DNA of 64,000 bases, from assembly GCF_016093275.1 (NCBI RefSeq), contig NZ_JAEDAK010000014.1, positions 1 through 64,000 of the forward strand, read 5' to 3'. This DNA is from Inhella proteolytica. Lineage in GTDB: Bacteria; Pseudomonadota; Gammaproteobacteria; Burkholderiales; Burkholderiaceae_C. Shown here piece by piece: positions 42,016 to 51,655 of this stretch (the stretch's first letter is position 1; every line of letters starts with the position of its first letter). Both the position numbers and the translations under genes were made by a program. The notes beneath the pieces are model-generated. The model worked only from the letters and a program-made list of their open reading frames with translations. It was not told the DNA's origin and made no database searches.

Positions 42016-42671
42016 ACACCCCAAGCCGCAACGACACGGGAAGGCCCGCCCCACCCGCCACAACAACCAACGCCGCCCGGATGAGCCCCTCGCCTTCGCC
42101 TCAAGCCCGCGAGAACCCCGATCCGCAGGAGCTGCCCGCGCCCATCCCTTGGTTTGTCGTCTTGCTCGTCGCCTTGATGCTCACGTTCGGCCTGGTCTAC
42201 ATCACCTTGGCCAATGTCGAAACGCCAAGCCATTGGGGCGACGACCGCACTGCGGCCGAGCTTCAAGGGAGCCGCCCAGCAGGAGGTGCCGCCATCAACG
42301 GTGCTGCGCTTTACGCCTCCCTCTGCGTGGCCTGCCACCAAGCCAATGGCGCCGGCGTGCCCGGCGTCTTCCCGCCGCTGGCCGGGAGCGAATGGGTGCG
42401 CGGGCGCGACGCCCAATTGGCCCGCATCGTTCTGCAGGGGGTCTCGGGCACGCTCACGGTGAAGGGCGTCGACTACCAAGGCGTGATGCCTGCCTTCAAG
42501 CAGCAGCTGGGTGATGCAGAGATGGCCGCTTTGCTGACCCACCTTCGTAGCCAATGGGGCAACGGCGCAGCGCCCGTGTCGGCCGACACCGTCGCGACCG
42601 CTCGCAAATCGCTGGAGACACGCGACGCGCCGCTGGCCGGCAACACCGAACTCTCGGCCGACGCGCCCTGA
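42012..42671 (+). CDS. membrane-anchored monohaem cytochrome c, CcoP-like
   Basis: 219 aa. A proline-rich cytoplasmic lead of about 40 residues, one span (PWFVVLLVALMLTFGLVYIT), and one haem domain with LYASLCVACHQANGAGVPGV (C105, C108, H109) and the axial methionine in YQGVMPAFKQQ. CcoP of ordinary cbb3 oxidases has two haems; here only one is present. It overlaps the CcoO-like gene by four bases. No CcoQ is seen. The C-terminal 40 residues are low in complexity. Confidence 0.82.
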   Translation: MNTPSRNDTGRPAPPATTTNAARMSPSPSPQARENPDPQELPAPIPWFVVLLVALMLTFGLVYITLANVETPSHWGDDRTAAELQGSRPAGGAAINGAALYASLCVACHQANGAGVPGVFPPLAGSEWVRGRDAQLARIVLQGVSGTLTVKGVDYQGVMPAFKQQLGDAEMAALLTHLRSQWGNGAAPVSADTVATARKSLETRDAPLAGNTELSADAP

Positions 42672-42730
42672 CCCGCCCCAGTGCTTCCCAGAAGCCCCGA
42701 CCGACTGATCCTTGGACAGGAATTCTCTGC

Positions 42731-43183
42731 ATGTTGAACACAAGCTCCCACGGCGTCGAGCCTGATGCCGCCGAACACATTCCAAGCCGAGAGGAGCTGC
42801 ATGAGCTCGTCCATGCCTTCTACCGTGACGTACGCGCCAGCCCGGAGCTCGGTCCGCTATTTGATTCCGTCATCGCCGAGGCATGGCCAAGCCATCTCGA
42901 TCGAATGGTGGAGTTCTGGTGCACGGTCATGCGCGCCTCACACAGCTTCAGAGGCAATGTGTTTGGCAAGCACATGGCGATCCAGGGCGTGCAAGCGCAG
43001 CACTTCCTGGAGTGGCTCACTTTGTGGCGCACGCATACGGCCCAGCGGTACAGCGGCAGCGTGCTGGAGCGTTTGCAGGAGACCGCCGCGGGCATCGGCC
43101 GCAATCTGTACTACGGGTATTTCGGTCAGTTCCCGATGTTCCGGTATGAGGGGGTACGCGCGGTAGAGATCATCACCGTCTAG
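42731..43183 (+). CDS. group III truncated haemoglobin
   Basis: 150 aa, 2-on-2 globin. Features of the class III (trHbP, Ctb-like) group: IPSREELHELVHAFYRDVRA, GPLFDSVIAEAWPSHLDRMV, EFWCTVMRASHSFRGNVFGK, the proximal histidine probably in QAQHFLEWLTLWRTHT. Campylobacter Ctb, of this group, is NO-induced. The ATG at 42731 has acagga upstream; the frame is open further back to 42554 within the previous gene. Placed inside the oxidase cluster, it may scavenge NO or feed oxygen or NO to the complex. Confidence 0.88.
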   Translation: MLNTSSHGVEPDAAEHIPSREELHELVHAFYRDVRASPELGPLFDSVIAEAWPSHLDRMVEFWCTVMRASHSFRGNVFGKHMAIQGVQAQHFLEWLTLWRTHTAQRYSGSVLERLQETAAGIGRNLYYGYFGQFPMFRYEGVRAVEIITV

Positions 43184-43196
43184 TCGCCGAAGCAAG

Positions 43197-43865
43197 ATGC
43201 CGGCCGCCACTTCCAACGCCTGCAGGGATCCGAAGGTGCCCTTGGCACCCACGGTGCTGGCCTGCTTGCTGGTGGTGATTGCAGCGGGCATCGCCCTATG
43301 GTGGCTGACGCTGAGTTTCGAAGCCTGGACGTTCGAAGAACGTCGCCATGGCCTGGTTTCTCGTGGCGCGCTGTCTGCACCGCCGATTCAGGCGATCGAT
43401 CAGACGGGAGAGGTCTGGACAGCACCCTGGAGCATCAAGGGGGCCCCGACCCGGGTGGTCGTGCTGGACTTTGTCTACACCCGGTGCGAAACCGTGTGCA
43501 CCGCACTGGGTGGCACCTACGCCCAGATGCAAGCTGCGTTGGAGCAGAGCCCGGCTGGTGCCGCGATTCAGCTGATCTCGCTCAGCTTTGACGCGAGAGA
43601 CGATCTCAGAGCTTTGCAACGCTACGCCGACCGCTACCGGGCCCGGGCACCCACCTGGCGGGTACTCCACATGACAGATCCCTTCGCGCGCCAGAACGTG
43701 CTGCGGACCTTGGGCGTGGTAGCCATCCCGGATGGTCTGGGGGGCTTTGTCCACAACGGGGCCCTGCATGTGATCGATGCGTCGGGGCAGGTCCGAGGGC
43801 TGTTCGACTATGCCGACTGGCCGCAGGCTCTGGCGCTTGCCCGGAAGCTGAGTCGTCGACCATGA
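43197..43865 (+). CDS. SCO1/SenC copper-delivery protein
   Basis: 222 aa. One N-terminal span (TVLACLLVVIAAGIALWWLT), then a thioredoxin-fold domain with the copper site DFVYTRCETVCTALGGTYAQ (C97, C101) and the third ligand histidine probably in GGFVHNGALHVIDASGQV. Delivers copper to the CuB or CuA site of oxidases, or acts as a thiol reductase. Overlaps the next gene by four bases, and the SCO gene next to a NorS/NorY or Cco-type gene fits assembly of the cbb3-like enzyme. Confidence 0.9.
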   Translation: MPAATSNACRDPKVPLAPTVLACLLVVIAAGIALWWLTLSFEAWTFEERRHGLVSRGALSAPPIQAIDQTGEVWTAPWSIKGAPTRVVVLDFVYTRCETVCTALGGTYAQMQAALEQSPAGAAIQLISLSFDARDDLRALQRYADRYRARAPTWRVLHMTDPFARQNVLRTLGVVAIPDGLGGFVHNGALHVIDASGQVRGLFDYADWPQALALARKLSRRP

Positions 43866-44455
43866 GCAGGCATGCGCACTGGGCCCTGAGCCTGCTTGCA
43901 GCCGTCCTGGTCTCTTGGCCCAGCTTCCAAGGCTTTCTGGAAGCCCGAATGCTCACTCACATGCTGGTGCTGCTGCCCGGCCTCGTGGCCACAGGCTACC
44001 TGCTGGGCCGCCGTGTGGCAGGTTCACACGGGTCGCGGGTCCTGGCCGTCTGCGATGCCCATGGCCTGCTCACTCTGACCGTGGCGACGGCGCTGGCGGC
44101 GTTCTGGATGGTGCCCGCCGCGCTGGACTGGGCAGCTTTGACGTCATTAGGCAGCGCAGCACGCCACCTGAGCTTGCTGAGCCTGGGCGCCGTGTTGGCA
44201 TGGCGGCTGCACCGCATGGCCATTGAGACCCTGCTGTTTCTGGCGGGGAACACCGCTTGGATGCTCATCACGGCAGGAATGCTGATTGCCAGCTCCGAAA
44301 GCCGCCTCTGCGTGAGCTACCTGTGGGAAGAGCAGGCCCTGGCCGGTTGGAGCCTCGCAGTGGGCGGGGTTGCCCTTGGCGCCTTGGCCATTCTGAGGGC
44401 TCTGGATCAACCCATGCAGGCGGGCAAGGCCGCCCGCGCTGCCGGGCATCGCTGA
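43862..44455 (+). CDS. polytopic membrane protein, possibly CtaG-like
   Basis: 197 aa, about five or six hydrophobic spans (ALSLLAAVLVSWPSF, MLTHMLVLLPGLVATGYLLG, LTVATALAAFWMVPAAL, LLFLAGNTAWMLITAGMLI, WSLAVGGVALGALAILRAL). The THMLVLLPGLVATG segment recalls the H-M-x-x-x-x-x-x-P motif of caa3-type CtaG assembly factors, but overall similarity is too weak to be certain. Coupled to the SCO gene by an ATGA overlap, it ends the oxidase cluster. Confidence 0.6.
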   Translation: MSRHAHWALSLLAAVLVSWPSFQGFLEARMLTHMLVLLPGLVATGYLLGRRVAGSHGSRVLAVCDAHGLLTLTVATALAAFWMVPAALDWAALTSLGSAARHLSLLSLGAVLAWRLHRMAIETLLFLAGNTAWMLITAGMLIASSESRLCVSYLWEEQALAGWSLAVGGVALGALAILRALDQPMQAGKAARAAGHR

Positions 44456-44458
44456 AGG

Positions 44459-45706
44459 TCAGGGCCGAAGAGCCAGTTCCGCGATCTGAGCCGCGCCGTC
44501 CACCCGACCCACGCCTCGGGCCAGCACCTTCTGACGAAACTCGGCCGGACTGGAGGACGCGAGGATGCCTCGCACCGCGCTGCCGAAGTCCCCGGGCGCC
44601 CAGTCCGCCCGACCTGTGGAGCCCAGGCCCAGGACCTGCAGGCGATCAGCGTTATCAAACTGATCATGGGCCGTGGGCACGAGCAACTGGGGCGTGCCAG
44701 CGCGCAGCGCCTCTGCCAAGGTTCCGACACCCCCGTGGTGCACCACCACTTGAACCCGAGGGAACAGTGCTTCGAACGGCGCGTTCTGCATCCACAGGAG
44801 ATCGGCTGAGCTGTCTTGAGGCCGGGCATGAGGACCCACGGCGACCACCCGGATACCGCTCTCACGCAAGCCTTTGACGCATCGAGGCATCCATCCTTCG
44901 CGCGCCTGCACCGCGGTTCCAGCCGTGACCAAGGCGACGGGTCTGGGATCGGATCGGTTCAGGAAGGTTTGCAGCGGCTCAGGCAGCGCAGCCGGTTTGG
45001 CCGTCCGAAGCGGGAAGTCTGCGTGCTCGCCACAATTCGGCCAGTCGGATGCCGGCGGCCCGAACCACTCAGGAAACGCATAGACGACACGCCGAGGCGA
45101 GTGAATCCACTGCGAGAACACATGACGGACTGGCGCCAGGCCCAGTTCGGCACGCACCGGATTGATAAAGGGCATCAAGGTTGGATCCAGCGCGAAACGC
45201 TCGGCGGCTGCTGCAAGGGTCCTTTTGAGCCAGACGGGCCATTGCTTGGGTATCGAGCTGGCGGGCCAGCGCGGCGGCGCCACACCGGAGAACACGACCG
45301 AGGGCGAAAGATGCACGGTGGTGTTGGCGTAGCCGTCACGTTCTTCGGCCAATCGGGCCGCCAGGGCAAATGACGAGCTGATCAACAGGGTTCCCGAAAT
45401 CGGCCAGCCTTCGCGCAAGCGCTCGTAGCCCGACCGCGCAGCTGCGCTGTAGTAGCGCCACGAGGCCGCGGTGCCCTTGCGTGGATCCCAGACCTCGTCG
45501 CCGTCGAAAACCTCAGCAAAGATGTCCTCGGCGCCGATGCTTTGGTAAGCAATCCCCAATCGCTCGGCCGCCCCTCGGTAGCGCTTGGGACCGAGCACCG
45601 TCGCGTCCAGACCCCGCTCCACCAAGGCGCGGGCCACTTCGACAAACGGGAAGACGTCGCCCCCGGACCCCACAGCCAACAAGGCCACTCTCTTCACAGC
45701 TGACAA
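44459..45706 (-). CDS. GT1-family (UDP-sugar) glycosyltransferase
   Basis: 415 aa with two Rossmann halves. N-terminal LLAVGSGGDVFPFVEVARAL; C-terminal donor-site motif VQVVVHHGGVGTLAEALRAG, TPQLLVPTAHDQFDNADRL, as in sterol, flavonoid or macrolide glycosyltransferases. Start: an in-frame TTG at 45706 has a perfect aaggagg six bases upstream; the ATG at 45751 has none, so TTG is chosen. It is convergent with the oxidase cluster and has no evident link with NO; the acceptor is unknown. Confidence 0.82.
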   Translation of the reverse strand: MSAVKRVALLAVGSGGDVFPFVEVARALVERGLDATVLGPKRYRGAAERLGIAYQSIGAEDIFAEVFDGDEVWDPRKGTAASWRYYSAAARSGYERLREGWPISGTLLISSSFALAARLAEERDGYANTTVHLSPSVVFSGVAPPRWPASSIPKQWPVWLKRTLAAAAERFALDPTLMPFINPVRAELGLAPVRHVFSQWIHSPRRVVYAFPEWFGPPASDWPNCGEHADFPLRTAKPAALPEPLQTFLNRSDPRPVALVTAGTAVQAREGWMPRCVKGLRESGIRVVAVGPHARPQDSSADLLWMQNAPFEALFPRVQVVVHHGGVGTLAEALRAGTPQLLVPTAHDQFDNADRLQVLGLGSTGRADWAPGDFGSAVRGILASSSPAEFRQKVLARGVGRVDGAAQIAELALRP

Positions 45707-45851
45707 AACAGACCTCCTTTGTGTGCACAGCGAGCGAGTTGGCACCGACACGGATGGGCAGTGCGCAGTGATCTAAGCGTGCCAACGAAGCCGGCACCAT
45801 GCGACCCCCACCGTCACTCGATGTCCCTTGCGGGAAATTGCAAGTCTTAAT

Positions 45852-45870
45852 AATATATTGTTCGTACATT
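45852..45870. promoter_or_regulatory. NsrR-like operator 5 before the hemerythrin-like gene
   Basis: aatatattgttcgtacatt, an AT-richer member of the group with RCAT intact. A -10-like taatat at 45851 with ttgcgg seventeen bases upstream (45828) overlaps it. The ATG of the hemerythrin-like gene is 40 bases downstream. It is also 146 bases upstream of the divergent glycosyltransferase. Confidence 0.45.
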
Positions 45871-45909
45871 TTTAGACAAGCATCCAGGTCATCCTCGGAG
45901 TAGCTGGCC

Positions 45910-46371
45910 ATGAAACGTCACCCTCTCCTCATCCCCCTTGCCCGCGAACACCACGCTTCGCTTGTTTTCGCCCATTGGTGTCAGACCACCGACGCAGCTA
46001 TCAGCGGCCCAACACAGACTGACGCACACAAGCGCTTGCGGGACTTTCGCGCCCACTTCGAAGCGCACGCTGCGACTGAGGAGCGCAACCTCACGAATTG
46101 GGCGATGGCTCCCGAACTGCAGCCTGCCTGGAAGCGTATGCAGGCTGACCACCGAGCCATTCGAAGGGCGCTGGAAGACCCGCTCGGCGCCATCGAACTG
46201 CAAGCACTGGGCGAACTCGTTGAAGCGCACACCCGCTGGGAAGACCTCGTGTTCTCTCCGGCACTTGAAAGCAGCCTGAAAGCCAGCACCAGTGCGCCCC
46301 TTAAGGCGCTTACCCCCCTATCTGCCCAAGATCACAGCGATGAACATCCCCACGCCGCATCAAGCGCTTGA
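45910..46371 (+). CDS. hemerythrin-like (HHE) domain protein
   Basis: 153 aa four-helix-bundle non-haem di-iron protein. Ligand-type motifs: IPLAREHHASLVFAHWC (H), RAHFEAHAATEERNL (H-x3-E), QADHRAIRRALED and LVEAHTRWEDLVFSPAL (H-x3-E). Such proteins bind oxygen or NO or repair iron-sulphur clusters and are often in NsrR/NNR regulons. The C-terminal 25 residues are polar and low in complexity. It overlaps the next gene by 32 bases. Confidence 0.82.
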   Translation: MKRHPLLIPLAREHHASLVFAHWCQTTDAAISGPTQTDAHKRLRDFRAHFEAHAATEERNLTNWAMAPELQPAWKRMQADHRAIRRALEDPLGAIELQALGELVEAHTRWEDLVFSPALESSLKASTSAPLKALTPLSAQDHSDEHPHAASSA

Positions 46372-46615
46372 CCTCACTGCCCTTCCCACCGGTGTCCCGC
46401 ATTTCAGTGCCGTCTTTGATGCGTACCGTCAGATGCGCGTGGGCAGTACCTTGGAAGTGCAAAGCTCAAGTGAACTGAACTCGCTGCATCGCCACCTCAC
46501 GGGTGTGCTCGATGAGGACTTTCTCTGGACTCCGCTCCCAGCCGAGGCTGGCACCTTGCGCGCTCAAATCACCAAACTGGAGGCATTTCATGTCTGCTGC
46601 GGCGCCTGTGGTTGA
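46340..46615 (+). CDS. DUF2249-type small protein
   Basis: 91 aa. The pattern LDLTALPTGVPHFSAVFDAY, then RMRVGSTLEVQSSSELNSLH and DEDFLWTPLPAEAGTLRAQI fits the DUF2249 fold, common beside hemerythrin, nitrite-reductase and nor genes. The usual second-half motif ends here with FHVCCGACG, a cysteine-rich end that could bind metal. ATG at 46340; it overlaps both neighbours, so three genes form one unit. Confidence 0.72.
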   Translation: MNIPTPHQALDLTALPTGVPHFSAVFDAYRQMRVGSTLEVQSSSELNSLHRHLTGVLDEDFLWTPLPAEAGTLRAQITKLEAFHVCCGACG

Positions 46616-47312
46616 CCCCAGATTGCCGGAAGCCGATGGCGTGAACCCCCTGCTGTTGGGCCGCCACCGAGCGCTCGTGTGGATGTCCGCACGTGCCGTT
46701 ACCGCCAGCGCAGCGCCTCCTGTTGGCGGCGAGAGTCAAACGCTTCTGGGCGACATCGAGTTGCTCCTGCTCGAACTGCGGCTCCAGATGAATGCCGAAG
46801 AGCCCATCTGGCAGGTCGACACCGACCTGCCCGCTGAGCTGCAACATGCAGCGCTTCGACATGCCGCGGAGCGACTGCAGTCTGATGTGGATCGTCTGCG
46901 GAGCACCCAACCCACGGCCATCGAACTGGCCTGGCGCGCGCTTCACGAAAAGGTCTTCAACTTGGCGCAGCTGATCAGGGCGCACGTCGAGAGCGAGCAG
47001 GCCGCCATGAATGGCACATCGACACCCAGCCAACGCAATAGCACCCGCTGGATCGACGCACCGCTGTCCATCGACCTGGCTCGCAGCTCGCTGCTTACCG
47101 GGGGCCGGGCCTTGATACTGATGAGCCAGTGCTGCACGGCGCGCGAGCTCAGCTTATTGCTGCGAACCCTTCAATGCCACGGCCAAGCCGATGAGTTTCG
47201 AACCGCCTGGTCCATCGTGGAACAGCACACATCGCAGGAAAACTGGCGGCGCATCGCACCCAGCATGTGGGCCTTCCAGGACACCCTGCCCATGATCCAC
47301 TCACAGGACTGA
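46590..47312 (+). CDS. protein of unknown function, hemerythrin-like features, 240 aa
   Basis: The ATG at 46590 has ggaggc upstream and lies inside the DUF2249 gene. The first half shows an H-R-A-L start (LLLGRHRALVWMSARAV) and LAQLIRAHVESEQAAMN, an H-x2-E-x-E pattern that recalls hemerythrin bundles; the second half (about 150-240) is helical with no motif. No full family match is recalled. It closes the NO-responsive trio and abuts the integrase remnant. Could be a fast-evolving hemerythrin relative. Confidence 0.6.
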   Translation: MSAAAPVVDPRLPEADGVNPLLLGRHRALVWMSARAVTASAAPPVGGESQTLLGDIELLLLELRLQMNAEEPIWQVDTDLPAELQHAALRHAAERLQSDVDRLRSTQPTAIELAWRALHEKVFNLAQLIRAHVESEQAAMNGTSTPSQRNSTRWIDAPLSIDLARSSLLTGGRALILMSQCCTARELSLLLRTLQCHGQADEFRTAWSIVEQHTSQENWRRIAPSMWAFQDTLPMIHSQD

Positions 47313-47386
47313 ATTCGATCAGCGGGCCGGGGCTGAGCTGGCCGACCGAAAGCAGGCAGCGGCCTGTCCACGGCTCTCAGCGACCC

Positions 47387-47836
47387 GGCGATGTGCTCCG
47401 ATTCACCGCGCGGGACCTGGTAGACGATGCCCTTCAACTCAAGCAAGGCAAAACCAACAAGAAGCTACGGATCCTTCTGTCCGACTCACAAACCGGACGG
47501 CGGACGGAACAAGGCCAATTGGTCGACCGATTGCGCGCCCAACCTGTGCGCAGCATTTGGCTGCTCAATTCGTCCGCTGGCCAGCCGCTCAGCAAAGGCA
47601 TGCTGCGCGTGCGCTTCATCGCCGCCCGTGCTGCCGCTGCCAAAGAGGCCGAAGCCACTGGCGATTTGGGCCTTGCCGCCCGCATCAACGAGCTCTGGTT
47701 CGCCGACGCTCGCCCCAAGGCCGCCAGCGAGATCGATGATCTTCGCGACGCGCAAAAGCTGCTGGGACACAGCAGCGAGCGGATCACGAAAATCGTCTAT
47801 CGGCGACGCGGAGAGCGGGTCAAACCGACCCGATGA
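47387..47836 (+). pseudogene. tyrosine-recombinase integrase, C-terminal catalytic remnant
   Basis: About 150 codons with SQRPGDVLRFTARDLVDDAL (box I arginine region), QGKTNKKLRILL (catalytic lysine), WFADARPKAASEIDD (box II region arginine), AQKLLGHSSERITKIVYRRR with the conserved histidine and the nucleophile tyrosine, and the end GERVKPTR. The N-terminal arm-binding and core-binding domains are missing, so it is decayed. It lies 109 bases from the tRNA-Ser 3' end, the normal seat of an island integrase. Confidence 0.85.
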
Positions 47837-47895
47837 AATCTCGAAGTTGCGGAGATCAAGTTGCGGAGATTGCGGAGATTGCCGCCCCGGAAACG

Positions 47896-47922
47896 AAAAA
47901 GCCCGCACGAGGCGGGCTTTTA
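47896..47922 (-). terminator. tRNA-Ser transcription terminator
   Basis: aaaagcccgc / gcgggctttt hairpin, loop acgag, with a T-run on the minus strand (ctttttc). It lies 24 bases downstream of the tRNA 3' end. Nearly the same hairpin is copied at 16375-16400. Confidence 0.85.
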
Positions 47923-47945
47923 AGTCCTTGATTGAACAAGGCATC

Positions 47946-48036
<91 letters not shown>

Positions 48037-48093
48037 TGAAAGCAGCTCCTGCGTGGTCTGGTGCAGGAAAGCCGCGCAGTATAGCAGCGGTTT

Positions 48094-49410
<1,317 letters not shown>

Positions 49411-49458
49411 TCAGCGGCCGGCCCATGGACCAGCAGGGGCGTCAACGCGGCGCCGGGG

Positions 49459-50424
49459 TCAAGATCGCTCGGCGGCGACCTCGGCCATGGATTTGTCGCC
49501 CAGGCCCATCGGCAGGGGGAAGCGGGTGTGTTCGGTCACGCCATCGAGCTTGCGCACGCTGGTGGCGCCGAGGGCGCGCAGGCGCTCGATCACGCCCTGT
49601 ACCAGCACCTCCGGAGCCGAGGCACCGGCCGTCAGGCCCACCTGGCTGCGGCCTTCGAACCAGGCTGGGTCCAGGTCTTCGGCACCGTCCACCATGTAGG
49701 CGGGTGTGCCCAGGCGCTCGGCCAGCTCGCGCAGGCGGTTGCTGTTGGAACTGGTGGGGCTGCCCACCACCACCACCACCTCCACCTGGGGTGCCAGCAG
49801 CTTCACGGCATCCTGGCGGTTCTGCGTGGCATAGCAGATGTCCTGCTGCTTGGGTTCGCGCACCTGCGGGAAGCGCTCGCGCACGGCCTGCAGGATCTCG
49901 GCGGCGTCGTCCACGCTCAGCGTGGTCTGGGTCACCACCGCCAGCTTGTCCTGCTGGCGCAGGTGCACCCGGGCCACATCGGACACGTCCTCGACGAGGT
50001 GAATGCCTTCGCTGAGCTGGCCCATCGTGCCCTCGACCTCGGGGTGACCCTTGTGGCCGATCATGATGAACTCATAGCCTTCGCGCGCCAGCTTGGCCAC
50101 TTCCACATGAACCTTGGTGACCAGCGGGCAGGTGGCATCAAAGATCTGGAAGCCGCGCGCCTCGGCCTCGCGGCGCACCGCCTGGCTCACGCCATGGGCC
50201 GAGAACACCAGCGTGGCGCCGGGTGGCACCTCGGCCAGGTTCTCGATGAAGATCGCGCCCTTGGCCTTGAGGTCGTTCACCACATAGGTGTTGTGCACGA
50301 TCTCGTGGCGCACGTAGATGGGCGCGCCGAACTTCAGCAGCGCGCGCTCGACGATCTCGATGGCGCGGTCCACGCCTGCGCAGAAGCCGCGCGGCTCGGC
50401 CAGCAGGATCTCACCGGCCATCAC
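49459..50424 (-). CDS. ispH: 4-hydroxy-3-methylbut-2-enyl diphosphate reductase
   Basis: Last step of the MEP isoprenoid pathway, an oxygen-sensitive iron-sulphur enzyme. 321 aa. Cluster cysteines lie in [29 protein letters not shown] and [16 protein letters not shown]; the substrate motif SAHGVS and [11 protein letters not shown] are present. It overlaps the preceding FKBP gene by four bases, the usual betaproteobacterial pair. Confidence 0.96.
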   Translation of the reverse strand: MMAGEILLAEPRGFCAGVDRAIEIVERALLKFGAPIYVRHEIVHNTYVVNDLKAKGAIFIENLAEVPPGATLVFSAHGVSQAVRREAEARGFQIFDATCPLVTKVHVEVAKLAREGYEFIMIGHKGHPEVEGTMGQLSEGIHLVEDVSDVARVHLRQQDKLAVVTQTTLSVDDAAEILQAVRERFPQVREPKQQDICYATQNRQDAVKLLAPQVEVVVVVGSPTSSNSNRLRELAERLGTPAYMVDGAEDLDPAWFEGRSQVGLTAGASAPEVLVQGVIERLRALGATSVRKLDGVTEHTRFPLPMGLGDKSMAEVAAERS

Positions 50425-50879
50425 AGCACCCCGATGACTTGCACCTCGAAGCTCAGCGCAACGCCGGCCAGCGGGTGGTTGAAGTCGAACAGCAGGTGGT
50501 CGTCATGCAGCGCGGCCACGGTGCCGGCGAATTGCGCGCCGCCCTGCGGTGCAGGGAACTGCACCACGTCGCCGATCTGGTAGTCCTGGTCCGGGTCACC
50601 CTGCTCGGCCAGCAGGCGGCGGCTCACGGGCTGCATCAGCTCGGCCTTGCGCGGACCGAAACCTTCGTCGGCCGCCAGCTGAAAGTGTTCATGCGCGCCT
50701 TCGGGCAGGCCGATCAGGCGCGCCTCCAGACCGGGGGCCAACTCGCCCTGGCCGAGAGTCAAGGTGGCGGGCTGCTGCGCGAAGGTGTCAACCAGGATCT
50801 GGCCATCCGGGCCCTTCAGGCGGTAATGCAGGGTCAGGAAGGCCCCGGGCGTGACGGTGGCGACGGTGGCAGCAGACAT
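50421..50879 (-). CDS. FKBP-type peptidyl-prolyl isomerase, SlpA-like
   Basis: 152 aa, cytosolic. Motifs [40 protein letters not shown], an inserted-flap segment with histidine ([15 protein letters not shown]) and [18 protein letters not shown] near the end match the SlyD/SlpA (FkpB) group. SlpA is commonly paired with ispH, as here. The ATG is at 50879. Confidence 0.9.
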   Translation of the reverse strand: MSAATVATVTPGAFLTLHYRLKGPDGQILVDTFAQQPATLTLGQGELAPGLEARLIGLPEGAHEHFQLAADEGFGPRKAELMQPVSRRLLAEQGDPDQDYQIGDVVQFPAPQGGAQFAGTVAALHDDHLLFDFNHPLAGVALSFEVQVIGVL

Positions 50880-50980
50880 GGTGGGGCAGGCGAACAGCGC
50901 CGGCAGGCAGGTAGCAGAACCAGGGATTTTAGGGAGGGCGGCCCCCGCCCCCAGGAGTGCCCTTCCTAGAATGCCGCCCC

Positions 50981-51655
50981 ATGTCCCTGGCCGCCCTGCC
51001 CCCGAGCTGCCGCCCGCGCGAAAAGCTCCTTGAGCGCGGGCCTGCCGCCCTCAGTGATGCCGAGCTGCTGGCCTTGCTGCTGCGCACCGGCGTGGCCGGG
51101 CAATCGGTGCTGAGCCTCTCTGATGCCTTGCTGCAGCGTTTTGGCGGCCTGGCGGGCCTGCTGCGTGCCGAACCGGCCGAGCTGGCCCGCATCAAGGGCC
51201 TGGGGCCCGCCAAGCGCGCCGAGTTGCTGGCCGTGCTGGAGCTGGCGCGCCGGGTGTTGCAGCAGCCGCTGGAACAGCGCCCGGTGCTGAGCGACGCCGA
51301 TACCGTGGAACAGCTGCTGCGCCTGCGTCTGGCCCCGCTGCCCTATGAGGTGTTCGCGGTGCTGTTCCTGGACAGCCAGCTGCGGCTGATTGCGCTGGAG
51401 GAGTTGTTTCGCGGCACGCTGAACCACACCGCGGTCTACCCGCGCGAGCTGGCCCAGCGCGCGCTGCAGCTGGGCGCGGCCGCCGTGATCCTGGCGCACA
51501 ACCACCCCAGCGGGCTGTCCGAGCCCTCGCAGACCGATCGCGAGCTGACGCTCCGCCTGAGCCAGGCGCTGAGCCTGTTTGACATCCGCGTGCTGGACCA
51601 CCTGGTGGTGGGGCACCAGGCCTGCGTGTCCTTCGCCGCGCGGGGCTGGCTGTGA
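50981..51655 (+). CDS. radC: RadC-family JAB1/MPN-domain protein
   Basis: 224 aa. N-terminal helix-hairpin-helix segment (FGGLAGLLRAEPAELARIKG, LGPAKRAELL), then the JAB metal site: NHTAVYPRELAQRALQLGAA, AVILAHNHPSGLSEPSQTDR (H-x-H and D). The role in DNA repair is disputed and the biochemical activity is unknown. The ATG at 50981 (MSLAALPPSCRPREKLLERG) is the family start. It overlaps the Smr gene by four bases. Confidence 0.93.
   Translation: MSLAALPPSCRPREKLLERGPAALSDAELLALLLRTGVAGQSVLSLSDALLQRFGGLAGLLRAEPAELARIKGLGPAKRAELLAVLELARRVLQQPLEQRPVLSDADTVEQLLRLRLAPLPYEVFAVLFLDSQLRLIALEELFRGTLNHTAVYPRELAQRALQLGAAAVILAHNHPSGLSEPSQTDRELTLRLSQALSLFDIRVLDHLVVGHQACVSFAARGWL

Noticed and set aside
44459-45751. 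ATG start at 45751 for the glycosyltransferase
   Set aside because: No ribosome-binding site there; a TTG at 45706 has a perfect aaggagg at good distance and begins just before the family N-terminus.
47850-47890. Short gcggagatt repeats
   Set aside because: Only a few degenerate 9-11 bp units without spacers; neither a CRISPR array nor a clear iteron set.
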